Shown: in pieces, positions 23,260-34,751 of the stretch | Layout: each line of letters opens with the position of its first letter | Position numbering within the stretch: position 1 is the stretch's first letter | DNA from: Schistocerca nitens | Taxonomy: Eukaryota > Arthropoda > Insecta > Orthoptera > Acrididae | Direction: 5' to 3' | Assembly (NCBI RefSeq): GCF_023898315.1 | Contig: NC_064622.1 | Coordinates: 173,248,178-173,312,177 of the forward strand | Length of the DNA stretch: 64,000 nucleotides | The notes under the pieces: model-generated | The model's input: only the letters and a program-made list of their open reading frames with translations | Database searches by the model: none | Told to the model about the DNA's origin: nothing | Translations under genes and position numbers: made by a program

Positions 23260-26200
23260 TTCAGTAAAATGTAACTTACAAGTTAGTTAATTTGATGAAC
23301 TGGTGTCAATTACAATTTTATAAAATAAGAATACAATTACAAAGGTACAAACTACATCATTACAGAACATAACAATACAGATAACATTAGTAGTAATACA
23401 GGCTTTACAAAAGGATCGAAATAACATATACATCAGTGTTACAGGAATTATGACATACGTACATACATAAAAGATCAGAATAACTTTTGAAACATCAACT
23501 TCACACATGAGCAACAAAACAGAACAGATAAATAATGTCTAAACATCTTTACAAAGTAAATAATATAGTATTAGAAAAATTTTACAACATAACTCTCATC
23601 AGCTAAACACATAAAGACAGGAAAAACACAAATACACAAGGGTACACAAACACATAGCTGAGTAACACAAGAGGAAAGGGCAGGGTTTGTTTTCAGTGTA
23701 ACATTTGGTACTGCAGTCCCACCCAAAACTTCATTTCATAGATCTTTCGCCTTATTTCAACATTTGTTTCCACCAAAATAAATCCTATCCAAGCATGCTT
23801 TCTGTATTTATATGTTCACATTTTTCTTACCTCATTATTTATTTTCCATTATCTTATATCATCATTTATTTCCAAGAAAATCCTACCTAAACCAGTTGTC
23901 CCTAAACTCTACTTTTTGTTTATATCCTCTCACAAAATACTTTTTTGGTCAAACCATTTTCTTATAGCTTCTCAATGCATTTCTTCCAATTCATCACATC
24001 TCGTTCTCTCATATAGCCTACCCCATCTTAAGCTAACTTAAATCTACTGAGCTCAGTTGCTAAACTAAGGGATGAGGCAATGCAGCAGCACAAAACAATT
24101 AACACAAACAGCAATGACAAAAAATACAAATTGGCAAAGCTAGCAGAAGTAAATATAAATTAGCAGAGGAAATGCAACATTACAACTAATATAAGGCACT
24201 GTGCAGCAAACAAGAAAAATAAATCTATAGTAAAACTGGCTTAACAGAGTTAAACAAAGTGAAATACAGTAACAATATACCTGGCAAACAGCAGCAGCAA
24301 ATGCTATAACTTATACCTAAACATGACAAAGCTCAAGCAGAAAAATATTACACTAAAGACAACAATGCATATAAGGGAAATGTCTTATTCACATCTTAAT
24401 GTCTATGTAACTAAAGTGGTGTACCACAACTTATTCTACGAAAAGTATTACCAAGTAGTTGAAAAGAAGAATATGTATGCAAGTCCTGTGAAGGGAAATG
24501 TCTTTTTGTGCTCCTTCGTTTCTTTTTTTTTAAGTACATCATAAAGTTATTATTTACTGGATCTGTAGACATAAAATATCTACAGCTATAAAATTTTATT
24601 TTAACCAATGCTGCAGTGCAGCTAGAAACTCGATATCAAACGAAATGAGCAAACTCTCAACTAGAAAGACAATAGATGTACAATGTTTCTCATCATTTCA
24701 TTATTCATTTTAGTAAATATCATAAATTAAGAGCTCCACAGTATAATCGTATGTTTTCAAGTTTGAGCGTGTCGTATTTGCGATGCTTTCTACAAAGAAA
24801 TGTCATTAGCGAGGATAATGGCCTCCTGTGGCTCTGAAAAGCACACACTAATGGCTTTTTTCCAGGCGACTGTCGCACAGCTGGGTGCCAACGACGCATT
24901 ACGTGAAGGTCACTTACCTTTCTTACCGAAATATTTACGACACCAGTTTGCACTACAGTGACAGTCTCATATAAAAATTTCACAGGTAGAAATATTTGCG
25001 TTACAAATCTGTAGAAACAAAATCCTGTAAATATAACAGTGTCCAAAAAATTTTCGCCGGCATTGTGATACATTCACGCATTAACACACATTTCATAACT
25101 CTTAAAGTACGATTCTTGGTTTCCAACATCCTTTTTCACAAGTCAGAGTCCCTAACCACTACTCATTATTCCTTACCTTATTAAATATATACATAGTCGT
25201 CGATATTTCTTCAATATTTCATCATAATAAATATGTAGCATAATCAAATTCCTCATATAGCATCAGCTTATTGATCATTAACATACCTCAACAGCATAAT
25301 ACACATTGTCATCATAATAATAACATCATAAAAACTCAGCCAAATCTCAAAAAGTCATAGCTTTCTGCAATAATTTCAAAACCTAAAGAAAATTCTCTGC
25401 TCATTTCAGTAGTGTCATCTACTTCAAACATACTTTAAAAATCGTGATCCCATACCAAGTATATCATTCAAAGCTCGCATGGTATCACAATGGTTCCGAA
25501 AAAAAATGTGAACAGTTCACAAAGTACAGACAAAATACAATTTCATAAGTATGAAGTTATCCAATTGTGTAATTGCGTAAACATCTGATGTAGTAAAATA
25601 AATATTTGTCTCTCTCAGTTAAATAATCAGATAGCTGTGTAATTCTGCGTTAGAGAAATATGGTACCTATGTGTAAAGTTGTATAAGCAAATACCATATT
25701 AGCTAGGGCTCCTTGTGCTTGCCAAACAAATGGTTCACAAAGTAAGTGTGTACCCCCCTGAGGATTAATGTAATTATACCGTCAGATGTTACAGATTACA
25801 GCAATGGAATCAAATGTATCCCGGAAAACCTTTGTAACGTTGTAATTCAAAAATCTTTAAAAATAAATGTTTTAAGTACAAAATTAATCACTCAAATACG
25901 TGTACTGTAGCGCTAAACTGTGCGTCTTGTTGTAAGATAATCTCTGTGGAAGTGTCGTAGTTACCGTCCTCTGAAAGCTAAGTTCTGCAGAAGTCAATGT
26001 ACTTACCTCATGATAAACAAAAGTGAAATGCTTTGCGCATAGATATCTTACTTATTACGCTTATTGCCGTGACGAAGAAAGTACTGTGCTGTAACGTATT
26101 GTTGTGCTACGGAAAAGGCTGTCTCATTGTAGCTATACCACAAAAGTTACTACTAAAACATATTTTCCTTTCCAGAAGAATTCAGAAGACTGTGCAGATA

Positions 26201-26745
26201 TGAAATAGAAACACCGCAAAAGCAACATTGTAAATTGTCACTCATTAGTAGCGTCGTGATAAAATCGTGTAGCTGTCACATAAACTAACCACTGTGTCAT
26301 CTGGTATCTCACAGAAAGTACTTTAAATCCAAAATGTATTTTCAAGTAAGCCAAAATGTTGCATTAAAATCTCATTCGCAGTACCAGTATATGTTCTAAG
26401 TATGTAAGCCTGATAGTCATTACGTAATTGTGCAACTAACAAAGCAAGAATGTACAAATAACAACACTGTGTTGTCTGTTCACTATAACAATGCATTGGT
26501 AATTTATGTTTAAAAATGTTCCCTAGACTGGATAGTTAACTTCAAAACATTGTTGCATGTTAACAGTTTCTAAGTGTGACAAATTGTACCAGTAGCAAGA
26601 AGTGAAAAGTTTTATGGCAAAGACTAAGTTAAAAAACAGATTATCTTTCAATAAACGGTTTTACGTGTGAAATGTGGTGTAAACCTTTACTCTTCCTCGT
26701 ATGCAGACTTTCAACTTCAAAGCGATTATCATGTTGTATACGTCG
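23260..26745 (-). other. AT-rich stretch, possibly non-coding interior of the Gypsy element
   Basis: About 3.5 kb of AT-rich sequence with many stops on both strands and no RT, RNase H or integrase motif. It directly follows (minus-strand sense) the gag region of the Gypsy element at 26830-30141, where pol would be expected. It may be a non-coding interior of a gag-only derivative, or unrelated DNA beyond a truncation. No second LTR was seen. Confidence 0.35.
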
Positions 26746-26829
26746 CTAAGAAATGCTAAAATTTTTCTCAAGGCTAGTGTGTATGTTTCTTTTCTCTGAG
26801 CCAGCCGGCGCACGTGGCTGCCTGCGGTC

Positions 26830-29230
26830 GAGTCATTGTCTGCTATCTCTTTGTTGGCGCGCGTTGTTATTGGGATTAGGAGACCTAACTTCTACAAATT
26901 CACCTTGTCGAGAGGGCCCTGCCCTGTTTGAATCCCGCCAGTTCTGATGAAATTCAGGCCTGTCGTTATGATTATATCGTCTGTCGTCATGTCTGTAGTT
27001 CTTTTTTGTCAGTTAAGTGGTGGAGAATTTCTCCCTGAATTATCACTGCACGGTCGACCGTTGCGTCTGAAGTTATTCTGTCTCCCGTGATAATAATAGT
27101 TCTGGTTGCCATATCTTCTGTTTCTATGATTGTCTCTGTCATATTCATTACTACGGAAATGCGATCTTTCTCTGTAACTATTATTCTGCTAACGGTTGTC
27201 ATATGGGTGGTGTCTGTTTTGGTCACGATTTACGTTGTAAGAATAGCCTTGTCGTGTCCAGTTATTATTTCTTTCATCGCGGAATTGTGACGGATGTGAC
27301 CTGTAATTGTTGTGTTCCTGTTTTCGCGTTCCGCGATTGTCAGTGGCAATTTCTAATTCTTGTAAGAGTCCCTGAAAAGCTTCAATGTCTTCTTTGCAAC
27401 GTCCTGCCAAAATAATATGTCGTAAATGTTCAGGCAATTTGATTAAGCAAATACGGATGAGTTCTGAGGGGCTGTATGGGTTTGACAGGTACTGATTCTT
27501 GTGCAACATGTCTTCCAAATATTTCACAAGACTGGCAAATTCAGATTGTTCGAAATGCTTCATCATTGTGATGCTATGTTTTACTCGGTCTTGTGTAGCT
27601 TGAGACCAACATGCTGAGAGGAAGGCATGATAAAATTCTCCTTCACTGTGACAATCGTGAATGACCGATCGCATTCTTTCAGCTGGTTCATTCTCTAAGT
27701 AGCCACACATAAATTCTAATCTGTGCTCTAATGACCAGTTGGGAGGAAAACAATGAGAGAATTGATGGAGCCACGCTTGTGGATGAATGTCGTTGCCAGA
27801 ATTCTTAAATGTTTTGAATTTACATGTAGTAATGAACAGCTTATAGTCAAAATCATCGTGTCGGCGAGTAGCATATCGGTCATTGTTACGTCGTGTCGGC
27901 GGTTCCATCTCAAAATTCGGTGCACCTTGCAAATTTCTTTCATAATTTCCGAAATGCCCTGTGTTATTATTTTGTGGCTTTTCTGTATTTCTAAGTCCCT
28001 CTTCTCGTGTTGGAGCGCGAGTGCCCTCTGAAATATGTAATTTTTGTATTACTTGTGCCAACCGATCTTGTACTTCCCGGATTTCTCTTTTGTGTTGCGT
28101 ATTATTTTAATTCTGATTTTGTTTGAATTTCTTAATTTGTTCATACTCTTCTGTGTCAGTGATGGCTACAGGCCTTGTGTCATTCAGATCATCATCTACC
28201 TTTGCAGATAAGTTAGTCAACTGATCCAAAAGTTCGGCTACTTTCTCCGATAGTGTACTTATTTCCTCAGTGTGTTTTTCTGAACCAAGTTTCAGAGTGT
28301 CCATTTGTGTTGAAATCATATCTACTGTGTCCTTTAAATTTTCCTGAGTTTTTGCAAGTTGTGTAACCGAATCGGTAGATGCAACTGAGTCAATTTTAGC
28401 TTGCAAGGTCTCATGATTTTCATGAACAGTAATTTGCAGTTCTTTTTTGGCTGCTTCGTGATTGTGTAATGTATTTTCATGCCGCGAAAAAATAGGTTGG
28501 AAATGCTCACAAATTTGTGTATTTACGTCATTACAGACTTTTTGACATTTCGATTCGATTTCATGTAACTCAGTAGTTAAATCTTCACATGTTTGTTCAA
28601 GCGTATGTTCCACTGAGCCTAACTTTTGGAGCTTTTGTTCCGTTGCGTCTAACTGTTGCTGTGTTTGTCTCTGGTGTTGTTCCATTGTGTCTAACTTTTG
28701 AATATTTTGTTCCATTGCGTCTAACTTTTGAAGATTTTGTTCCATTGTGTCTCTCTTTTGTAGCCTTTGTCCCATTTCTTGCGTTAACTGTAATAACAAT
28801 GCACTGGTGTCTGAAACATGTTCCTCAGTGCTTTTCGGCAGTGAAGTTGCACTGCAGCATTCACATTCTGACAAGCAGAAAATGTGTCTTGACTTATTTG
28901 AGAAAATGGTGAGGACCCAAAACCTGAATCTGCAGTATTTGCAAGATTGTGTCCCGTCATTCCCGATTCCTGAGGCGGGCTGTTGCCGACCGATCGATCG
29001 ATAATGCTTCCCTGTTCACTAATTGTTTCACTGACTACACCATTGTTTGCCACCCGTTCCATTTCCCTATGCACAGTTCCCAAATTACTATGTTGAACAT
29101 TAGTTAATTCATTACATGGTGGCGGAACATTAGTTAATTCATTACATGGTGGCGCTAACACACTGCTTTCGTCTTCACCGTCATTTCTCAGTTTACTTTA
29201 GAGCCTAGTATTACGTTCTTCACACGCCAT
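26830..29230 (-). pseudogene. Gypsy gag polyprotein, broken
   Basis: Begins 'MACEERNTRL' at 29230, with a TAA at codon 11 where the plus-strand copy has CAA. It continues through the frames ending near 28784 and 28107, then the frame 28061-27189. The second part is a predicted coiled coil with repeated 'LQKLDTMEQ' units. The third is capsid-like ('HPQAWLHQFSHCFPPNWSLE') and ends in an Arg/Asn-rich tail without a clear zinc knuckle. Frameshifts separate the parts. Two perfect 30-bp tandem copies (29095-29124 and 29125-29154) encode a repeated Pro-Pro-Cys-Asn segment. Confidence 0.8.
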
Positions 29231-29533
29231 AATTGTCACAATATTTCACATGATAACACAGAAAAGCACAATTTGAAGAGCAAAAATAAGAAAACACATT
29301 AAAATAGCACTGAAAATAATATCTAGTTAATCGCAAGCGCAGCTGCGAAATACTTGGTGCAAAATCTACATGCATGCCACAACTGTTTTACTGTACAACA
29401 ATGAAAGACTGCAACTACAAAGGAGATTCTCTCTACAATTATGCGCTACCAATAAACAAAAGCTGCACTAATTACACAAAGTACAAGAAAAAATCAGAAG
29501 ATTCCAGTGAGGTATCGTGGCAGGGTCGCCATA

Positions 29534-30141
29534 TGAAATGTCCCCTTTGTACAATTATACATGACTGTGATTAAACTGACACACAATACATTTAGCGCAA
29601 CGCAATCTGACTTTCAAAAATCCCTACAAATAAATGGCCCTGACTAACATTAACCTATACATTTCACAAATCACTTACCTCACAGAAATCATCGTTACTG
29701 GAACTACTGCAATACAGCGAGCGCCACTACTGCCAGCTAAATAAAAGATTCAAACTACTGAGAGCACTAACTAGTGATAGGCACAGTTAGCAAAAGAAAG
29801 ATTTTGATAGAGAACAAACAATGTATTTACCTTAATATTGTTCAAAATGCATATTATATACATCAGTTCATGACATCCAGTCTTACAAATTTACTCTTTC
29901 TTAATGAGACACGTCCAGATCGTCTGCTCTCAAAATACCGCCGTTTCTCTCCCCACATCCACCACTGCTGGTGGCTCACCTCCAACTGCGCAACGCTACG
30001 CGGTTAACATCCAGCTGCCCAACACTACAATGGCAGACAACAATGCAAACTAGCCACAGACTGCACACAGCAAAGCCAGTGATTTTCATACACAGCACTT
30101 CGTGGCGTTACCAATAAGAAAACCTAAACAGCCTACTTACA
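29534..30141 (-). repeat. Gypsy LTR (5' LTR of the minus-strand copy)
   Basis: In its own orientation it starts TGTAAGTAGGCTG (30141) and ends GGGGACATTTCA (29534). It is about 608 bp and matches the 574-bp LTR at 60988-61561. A primer-binding-like sequence beginning TGG lies two bases beyond its end. Confidence 0.85.
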
Positions 30142-31167
30142 GAATACCATTTATTTTTTCCCTTACGAAACTAGCAACTAACAAAACTTTGTACTGCTAC
30201 CAATGACACATATCACTTTCAATTCAAGTTCAATGGCCCTGTAGATTGCAATGACGCATCGTAAGCTTGGTAGTGTTCTGGGGTTGTGTTGTTGGGGACA
30301 GGGTGACTGTTGGCAAGTTTGGGAATCCCCGCAACCGATATTCGTCGCATCGGTGCAGTGCTGCTGCCAGTTGAATCCATTGCTGCTAGATAGAGAGAGG
30401 TTTTTCGCAGCATCAAATATATTGGTGTTTGTTAGACTGGTGAGAATTTTAAATCAAACATTGGAAATTTTTTACGTTAATTCCGAGTATAATACGGGCC
30501 TGAATGTTGGAGGCAATTTTCCGAAAAAAAAGTGCATCTTAATAGTCTGTAAAATAGTGTTGTTTCTTCCGAAACGATAGAGAATTTCTGCTGGAGGCAA
30601 GTAAGATCGTGTTCATTATAAGCATTATTTTTCTGTCTGGCTGACATATCTTGTTACATTTTTCGTGTGTATTACTCTATCTTTTACTTGTGGTTTATTC
30701 GTCAATCGATTACTTCAGCTTGTGATGCGATTTACACGCGATTATCTCGTATGTGAGGCAGATTTACTATGAGCATTTAGAGAATATTCCCAAAACTCTT
30801 CGAGTTCATGTATTCTATAGTACTATATAAAAATAAGTCCTTGCTTAAAGCTGATACCAAAAAGCTCGAAAAGTACTTGACTTGTTTACTTCATATGTTT
30901 AGACGATATTCTAGTGTCGGAAGGACATAGGCTATATATTTAAATATATACACTATATAAATCTAGTTTCCCTGTATAAAATCGAAACTTTGTTACTAAA
31001 CGACTCGAAAAGCTCTCCAGGACCTTACTTCGCTTTTTTACACGACACTCTAATGAACATTTGTCTGGACGTTTACTACATATTTATACATGTATTAAAC
31101 AAATAAACCTTAATTTAATACAAAAACGATAAACGCTGTTAGCATATATTTAGAAGTATCCTTGAAA
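30142..31167. other. Unassigned sequence
   Basis: AT-rich, with no recognised motif or repeat. Confidence 0.35.
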
Positions 31168-31413
31168 TACACTCCTGGAAATGGAAAAAAGAACACATTG
31201 ACACCGGTGTGTCAGACCCACCATACTTGCTCCGGACACTGCGAGAGGGCTGTACAAGCAATGATCACACGCACGGCACAGCGGACACACCAGGACCCGC
31301 GGTGTTGGCCGTCGAATGGCGCTAGCTGCGCGGCATTTGTGCACCGCTGCCGTCAGTATCAGCCAGTTTGCCGTGGCATACGGAGCTCCATCGCAGTCTT
31401 TAACACTGCTAGC

Positions 31414-32436
31414 ATGCCGCGACAGCGTGGACGTGAACCGTATGTGCAGTTGACGGACTTTGAGCGAGGGCGTATAGTGGGCATGCGGGAGGCCGGGTGG
31501 ACGTACCGCCGAATTGCTCAACACGTGGGGCGTGAGGTCCCCACAGTACATCGATGTTGTCGCCAGTGGTCGGCGGAAGGTGCACGTGCCCGTCGACCTG
31601 GGACCGGACCGCAGCGCCGCACGGATGCACGCCAAGACCGTAGGATCCTACGCAGTGCCGTAGGGGACCGCACCGCCACTTCCCAGCAAATTAGGGACAC
31701 TGTTGCTCCTGGGGTATCGGCGAGGACCATTCGCAACCGTCTCCATGAAGCTGGGCTACAGTCCCGCACACCGTTAGGCCGTCTTCCGCTCACGCCCCAA
31801 CATCGTGCAGCCCGCCTCCAGTGGTGTCGCGACAGGCGTGAATGGAGGGACGAATGGAGACGTGTCGTCTTCAGCGATGAGAGTCGCTTCTGCCTTGGTG
31901 CCAATGATGGTCGTATGCGTGTTTGGCGCCGTGCAGGTGAGCGCCACAATCAGGACTGCATACGACCGAGGCACACAGGGCCAACACCCGGCATCATGGT
32001 GTGGGGAGCGATCTCCTACACTGGCCGTACACCACTGGTGATCGTCGAGGGGACACTGAATAGTGCACGGTACATCCAAACCGTCATCGAACCCATCGTT
32101 CTACCATTCCTAGACCGGCAAGGGAACTTGCTGTTCCAACAGGACAATGCACGTCCGCATGTATCCCGTGCCACCCAACGTGCTCTAGAAGGTGTAAGTC
32201 AACTACCCTGGCCAGCAAGATCTCCGGATCTGTCCCCCATTGAGCATGTTTGGGACTGGATGAATCGTCGTCTCACACGGTCTGCACGTCCAGCACGAAC
32301 GCTGGTCCAACTGAGGCGCCAGGTGGAAATGGCATGGCAAGCCGTTCCACAGGACTACATCCAGCATCTCTACGATCGTCTCCATGGGAGAATAGCAGCC
32401 TGCATTGCTGCGAAAGGTGGATATACACTGTACTAG
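31414..32436 (+). CDS. Tc1-like transposase, intact frame
   Basis: 340 residues from 'MPRQRGREPYVQLTDFERG', the usual length of Tc1-family transposases. The open frame extends upstream to 31162, but that runs through the terminal repeat, so the Met at 31414 (shared by all three copies) is preferred. The N-terminal paired-like helix-turn-helix includes 'GWTYRRIAQHVG'. Catalytic blocks are 'VVFSDESRFCLG' (Asp), 'FQQDNARPHVS' (Asp) and 'SPDLSPIEHVW' (Glu), with 32 residues between the last two. It would cut and paste the element at TA sites in the nucleus. No stop or frameshift is visible; activity is untested. Confidence 0.9.
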   Translation: MPRQRGREPYVQLTDFERGRIVGMREAGWTYRRIAQHVGREVPTVHRCCRQWSAEGARARRPGTGPQRRTDARQDRRILRSAVGDRTATSQQIRDTVAPGVSARTIRNRLHEAGLQSRTPLGRLPLTPQHRAARLQWCRDRREWRDEWRRVVFSDESRFCLGANDGRMRVWRRAGERHNQDCIRPRHTGPTPGIMVWGAISYTGRTPLVIVEGTLNSARYIQTVIEPIVLPFLDRQGNLLFQQDNARPHVSRATQRALEGVSQLPWPARSPDLSPIEHVWDWMNRRLTRSARPARTLVQLRRQVEMAWQAVPQDYIQHLYDRLHGRIAACIAAKGGYTLY

Positions 32437-32467
32437 TGCCGACATTGTGCATGCTCTGTTGCCTGTG

Positions 32468-32667
32468 GCCGGCCGAAGTGGCCGTGCGGTTAAAGGCGCT
32501 GCAGTCTGGAACCGCAAGACTGCTACGGTCGCAGGTTCGAATCCTGCCTCGGGCATGGATGTTTGTGATGTCCTTAGGTTAGTTAGGTTTAACTAGTTCT
32601 AAGTTCTAGGGGACTAATGACAACAGCAGTTGAGTCCCATAGTGCTCAGAGCCATTTTTTTTTTTTT
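32468..32667 (+). repeat. tRNA-derived SINE (type A, 'ggttaaaggcgctgcag' subfamily)
   Basis: Full-length copy ending in a T run instead of the usual 'gaaccatt'. The 11-bp repeat 'tgttgcctgtg' at 32457-32467 and 32668-32678 is transposon 3' non-coding sequence, so the SINE is younger than the transposon copy. Confidence 0.95.
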
Positions 32668-32805
32668 TGTTGCCTGTGTCTATGTGCCTGTGGTTCTGTC
32701 AGTGTGATCATGTGATGTATCTGGCCCCAGGAATGTGTCAATAAAGTTTCCCCTTCCTGGGACAATGAATTCACGGTGTTCTTATTTCAATTTCCAGGAG
32801 TGTAT

Positions 32806-33010
32806 TGATTGCAGATTTCTACATTATTCACTAATATTCAAATGGAAATGTTTAAACAAATATTTTTAAACGAAAATGTACAGGTTTCCTGTTTAGAGAT
32901 AAAATGCAGTGCTATGCACTGATAACGAGCAGTTTCGTTATTTTATCGCTCTCAGTCTCAACTACGAAAGTAATTAATAGAAGCTATTAGAAAAAATTAT
33001 TACAACCAGA
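32806..33010. other. Unassigned sequence
   Basis: Short AT-rich spacer between a transposon and a SINE. Confidence 0.35.
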
Positions 33011-33037
33011 GATATTCTTTCCCCCCCCCCCTTAAGT

Positions 33038-33405
33038 GACCCGCCAGGGTAGCCGAGCGCGCTAACGCGCTGCATCCTGGACTCGGGTAGGCGCGCCGGC
33101 CCCGCATCGAATCCGCCTGGCGGAGGTTTTTAGGCGGTTTTCCACATCCCGCTAGGTGAATGCCGGGCTGGTCCGCATGTTCCGCCTCAGTTACATGCGT
33201 CGCAGACATTTGAAACACGTCCGCACTATTTCACGACTTACATTCGACGCAGACAGTTGGGGTACACTGATTTCGTCCTGGGGGGTACGGGGTGGCGGCA
33301 GGAAGGGCATCTGGCCATCCCTAACACTAACCTTGCCAAATCCGTTGTAACCACGCCGACCCTGTGTTCGCTGCCGGACTATGGCGTAAGCGAAAGAAAA
33401 AAAAA
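33038..33405 (+). repeat. tRNA-derived SINE with A-rich tail (type D)
   Basis: The head 'gacccgccagggtagccgag' and 'gcatcgaatccgcc' form a tRNA-like unit; the body includes 'ggcggttttccacatcccgc' and ends in 'gaaagaaaaaaaa'. It is framed by the repeat 'gatattctttccccttaagt', intact at 33406-33425 and present at 33011-33037 with the C run expanded. Body and tail are unrelated to types A and B. Confidence 0.9.
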
Positions 33406-33425
33406 GATATTCTTTCCCCTTAAGT

Positions 33426-34029
33426 ATCATTTCAAAGAAAATTGTCTACACGAGAATGTGCTGCTTTGTTACCTTCCTTCCTTTCCGTCGTACAGGAAAT
33501 AGGAAAATTGTGGTATGGGGTTATGATTAATATACCGCTGCGGAATGTGAAACTTCCGAAATTTTATAATTGTTTCCATTCACTGATTAAAACTGTGCGA
33601 AATACTGTCACTGAAGCTACTATCCTCACAGACCCAGGAGCTGTAGAGGTCTTTTAGATACTTGATATACCAACAATCCTAGACGATTTACTCATTCATC
33701 TTAAGCGAATTCAACTCCCAGCCAAAATTTCGTTTGGAAGAAACAAGACTTGATGTCACAGAATGGGAGTAAGGGGACATAGCTGCGGCGGAGAGAGGGG
33801 TGCGGAGGGAACGGAGCGGTGAGGGGGAGGAGGTGACGCAAACAGAGAAAGGGGGCAGGAGGAGAATATAGACAAAGACAGGGAGAACGTGGGGATGGAT
33901 AATATAGGGGCGGGAAGTGTTTTCGATGTATAGCCAATTCCCTTATATATTTAGCAACTACGAAACATTGCCTGGATTGTTAGTGCAGAATATAAGCAGT
34001 GTTTGATATTCGCCTGCATATTAATTATT
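33426..34029. other. Unassigned sequence
   Basis: Contains a purine-rich patch (33780-33910) but no recognised feature. Confidence 0.35.
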
Positions 34030-34749
34030 ATATGCACTGTTGTGTGTCCAATCGTCCACATGAAGGTGTTGGTTTTTGATAACGGGAAACGGAGTTAATC
34101 TGGAGGCACACAACCAGCTTGCACAGCGCCTTGTTGACAACTTAGGTTCATGGCTTCGTGAGGTTTGCGTTACACTCGAAACCTACCATCAGCTATTACC
34201 AAATGAAATCGGATCTCATGTGAGTAGGCCACCGTTTTCCAGCCGTCTACGGTGCAGCCGATACGGTCAAGAGCCCAGGAAAGGCGCTGTTAGAAAAGGT
34301 ACTCGCATCAATCTCCTGCTGCCATAGCCCATTACCACCACTGTACTAACAGATACGTTCGTCGCACGTCCCACTTTGGTTTCTGCTGTTATTCACGCAT
34401 TACTGCTTGTCTGTTACGACTGACAACTCTAAGCAAACGCCGCTGTGCTCGGTCGTCAAATGAAAGCCGTCGGCCACTGCGTTGTCCGTGATGAGAAGTA
34501 AGGTCTGAAAATTGCTATTGTCGCACTCTGTTGACACTATGGGTCTCCGAATATTGAATTCCCAAACGATGTCTGAAATGGAATGACCATGCATCTAGCT
34601 CCTACTACCATTCCTCGATCAGAGACTGTAAATACCCTTCTTGCAGCCATAGTCAGGTCGGAAACCTTTTCGCGTGAACCACCTGAGCGCAAATGTCAGC
34701 GCCGCCAATGCATTGCCCTTTATGGGTAGGCTTACTACCGCCATCTTTA
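34030..34749 (-). mobile_element. Decayed Tc1-like transposon, larger part (copy of the 6.8-8.1 kb family)
   Basis: The minus strand carries N-terminal-like 'HSISDIVWEFNIRRPIVS' near 34570 and a degraded catalytic block 'WKTVAYSHEIRFHLV' near 34220. It matches 7200-8069 in order. The end is displaced to 36302-36338 by insertion of the mariner-type element at 34752. The lower boundary is approximate and the 3' half is missing. Confidence 0.7.
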
Positions 34750-34751
34750 TA

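Larger units (their letters stand above)
26830..30141 (-). mobile_element. Gypsy-type LTR retrotransposon, 5' part (LTR + gag), minus strand
   Basis: A 5' LTR (29534-30141) is followed after two bases by a primer-binding-like 'tggcgaccctgccacga' and then by gag frames down to about 26830. The LTR, leader and first gag region closely match the plus-strand copy at 60988-62874. No RT or integrase follows and no 3' LTR was found, so this is a truncated or gag-only copy. Confidence 0.85.
31170..32802 (+). mobile_element. Tc1-like transposon (DD32E-type family), copy 2
   Basis: The terminal repeats 'cactcctggaaatggaa' (31170) and the complementary '...atttccaggagtg' (ending 32802) are flanked by TA at 31168-31169 and 32803-32804. 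It encodes an uninterrupted transposase. A SINE sits in the 3' non-coding part (32468-32667). Without it the element is about 1.42 kb, the same as copy 3. Confidence 0.95.

Noticed and set aside
31150..32079. Long antisense frames inside the Tc1-like copies (also near 18.6-19.7 and 42.1-43.3 kb)
   Set aside because: They mirror the GC-rich transposase frame on the other strand and recur identically in each copy; no independent motif is present.
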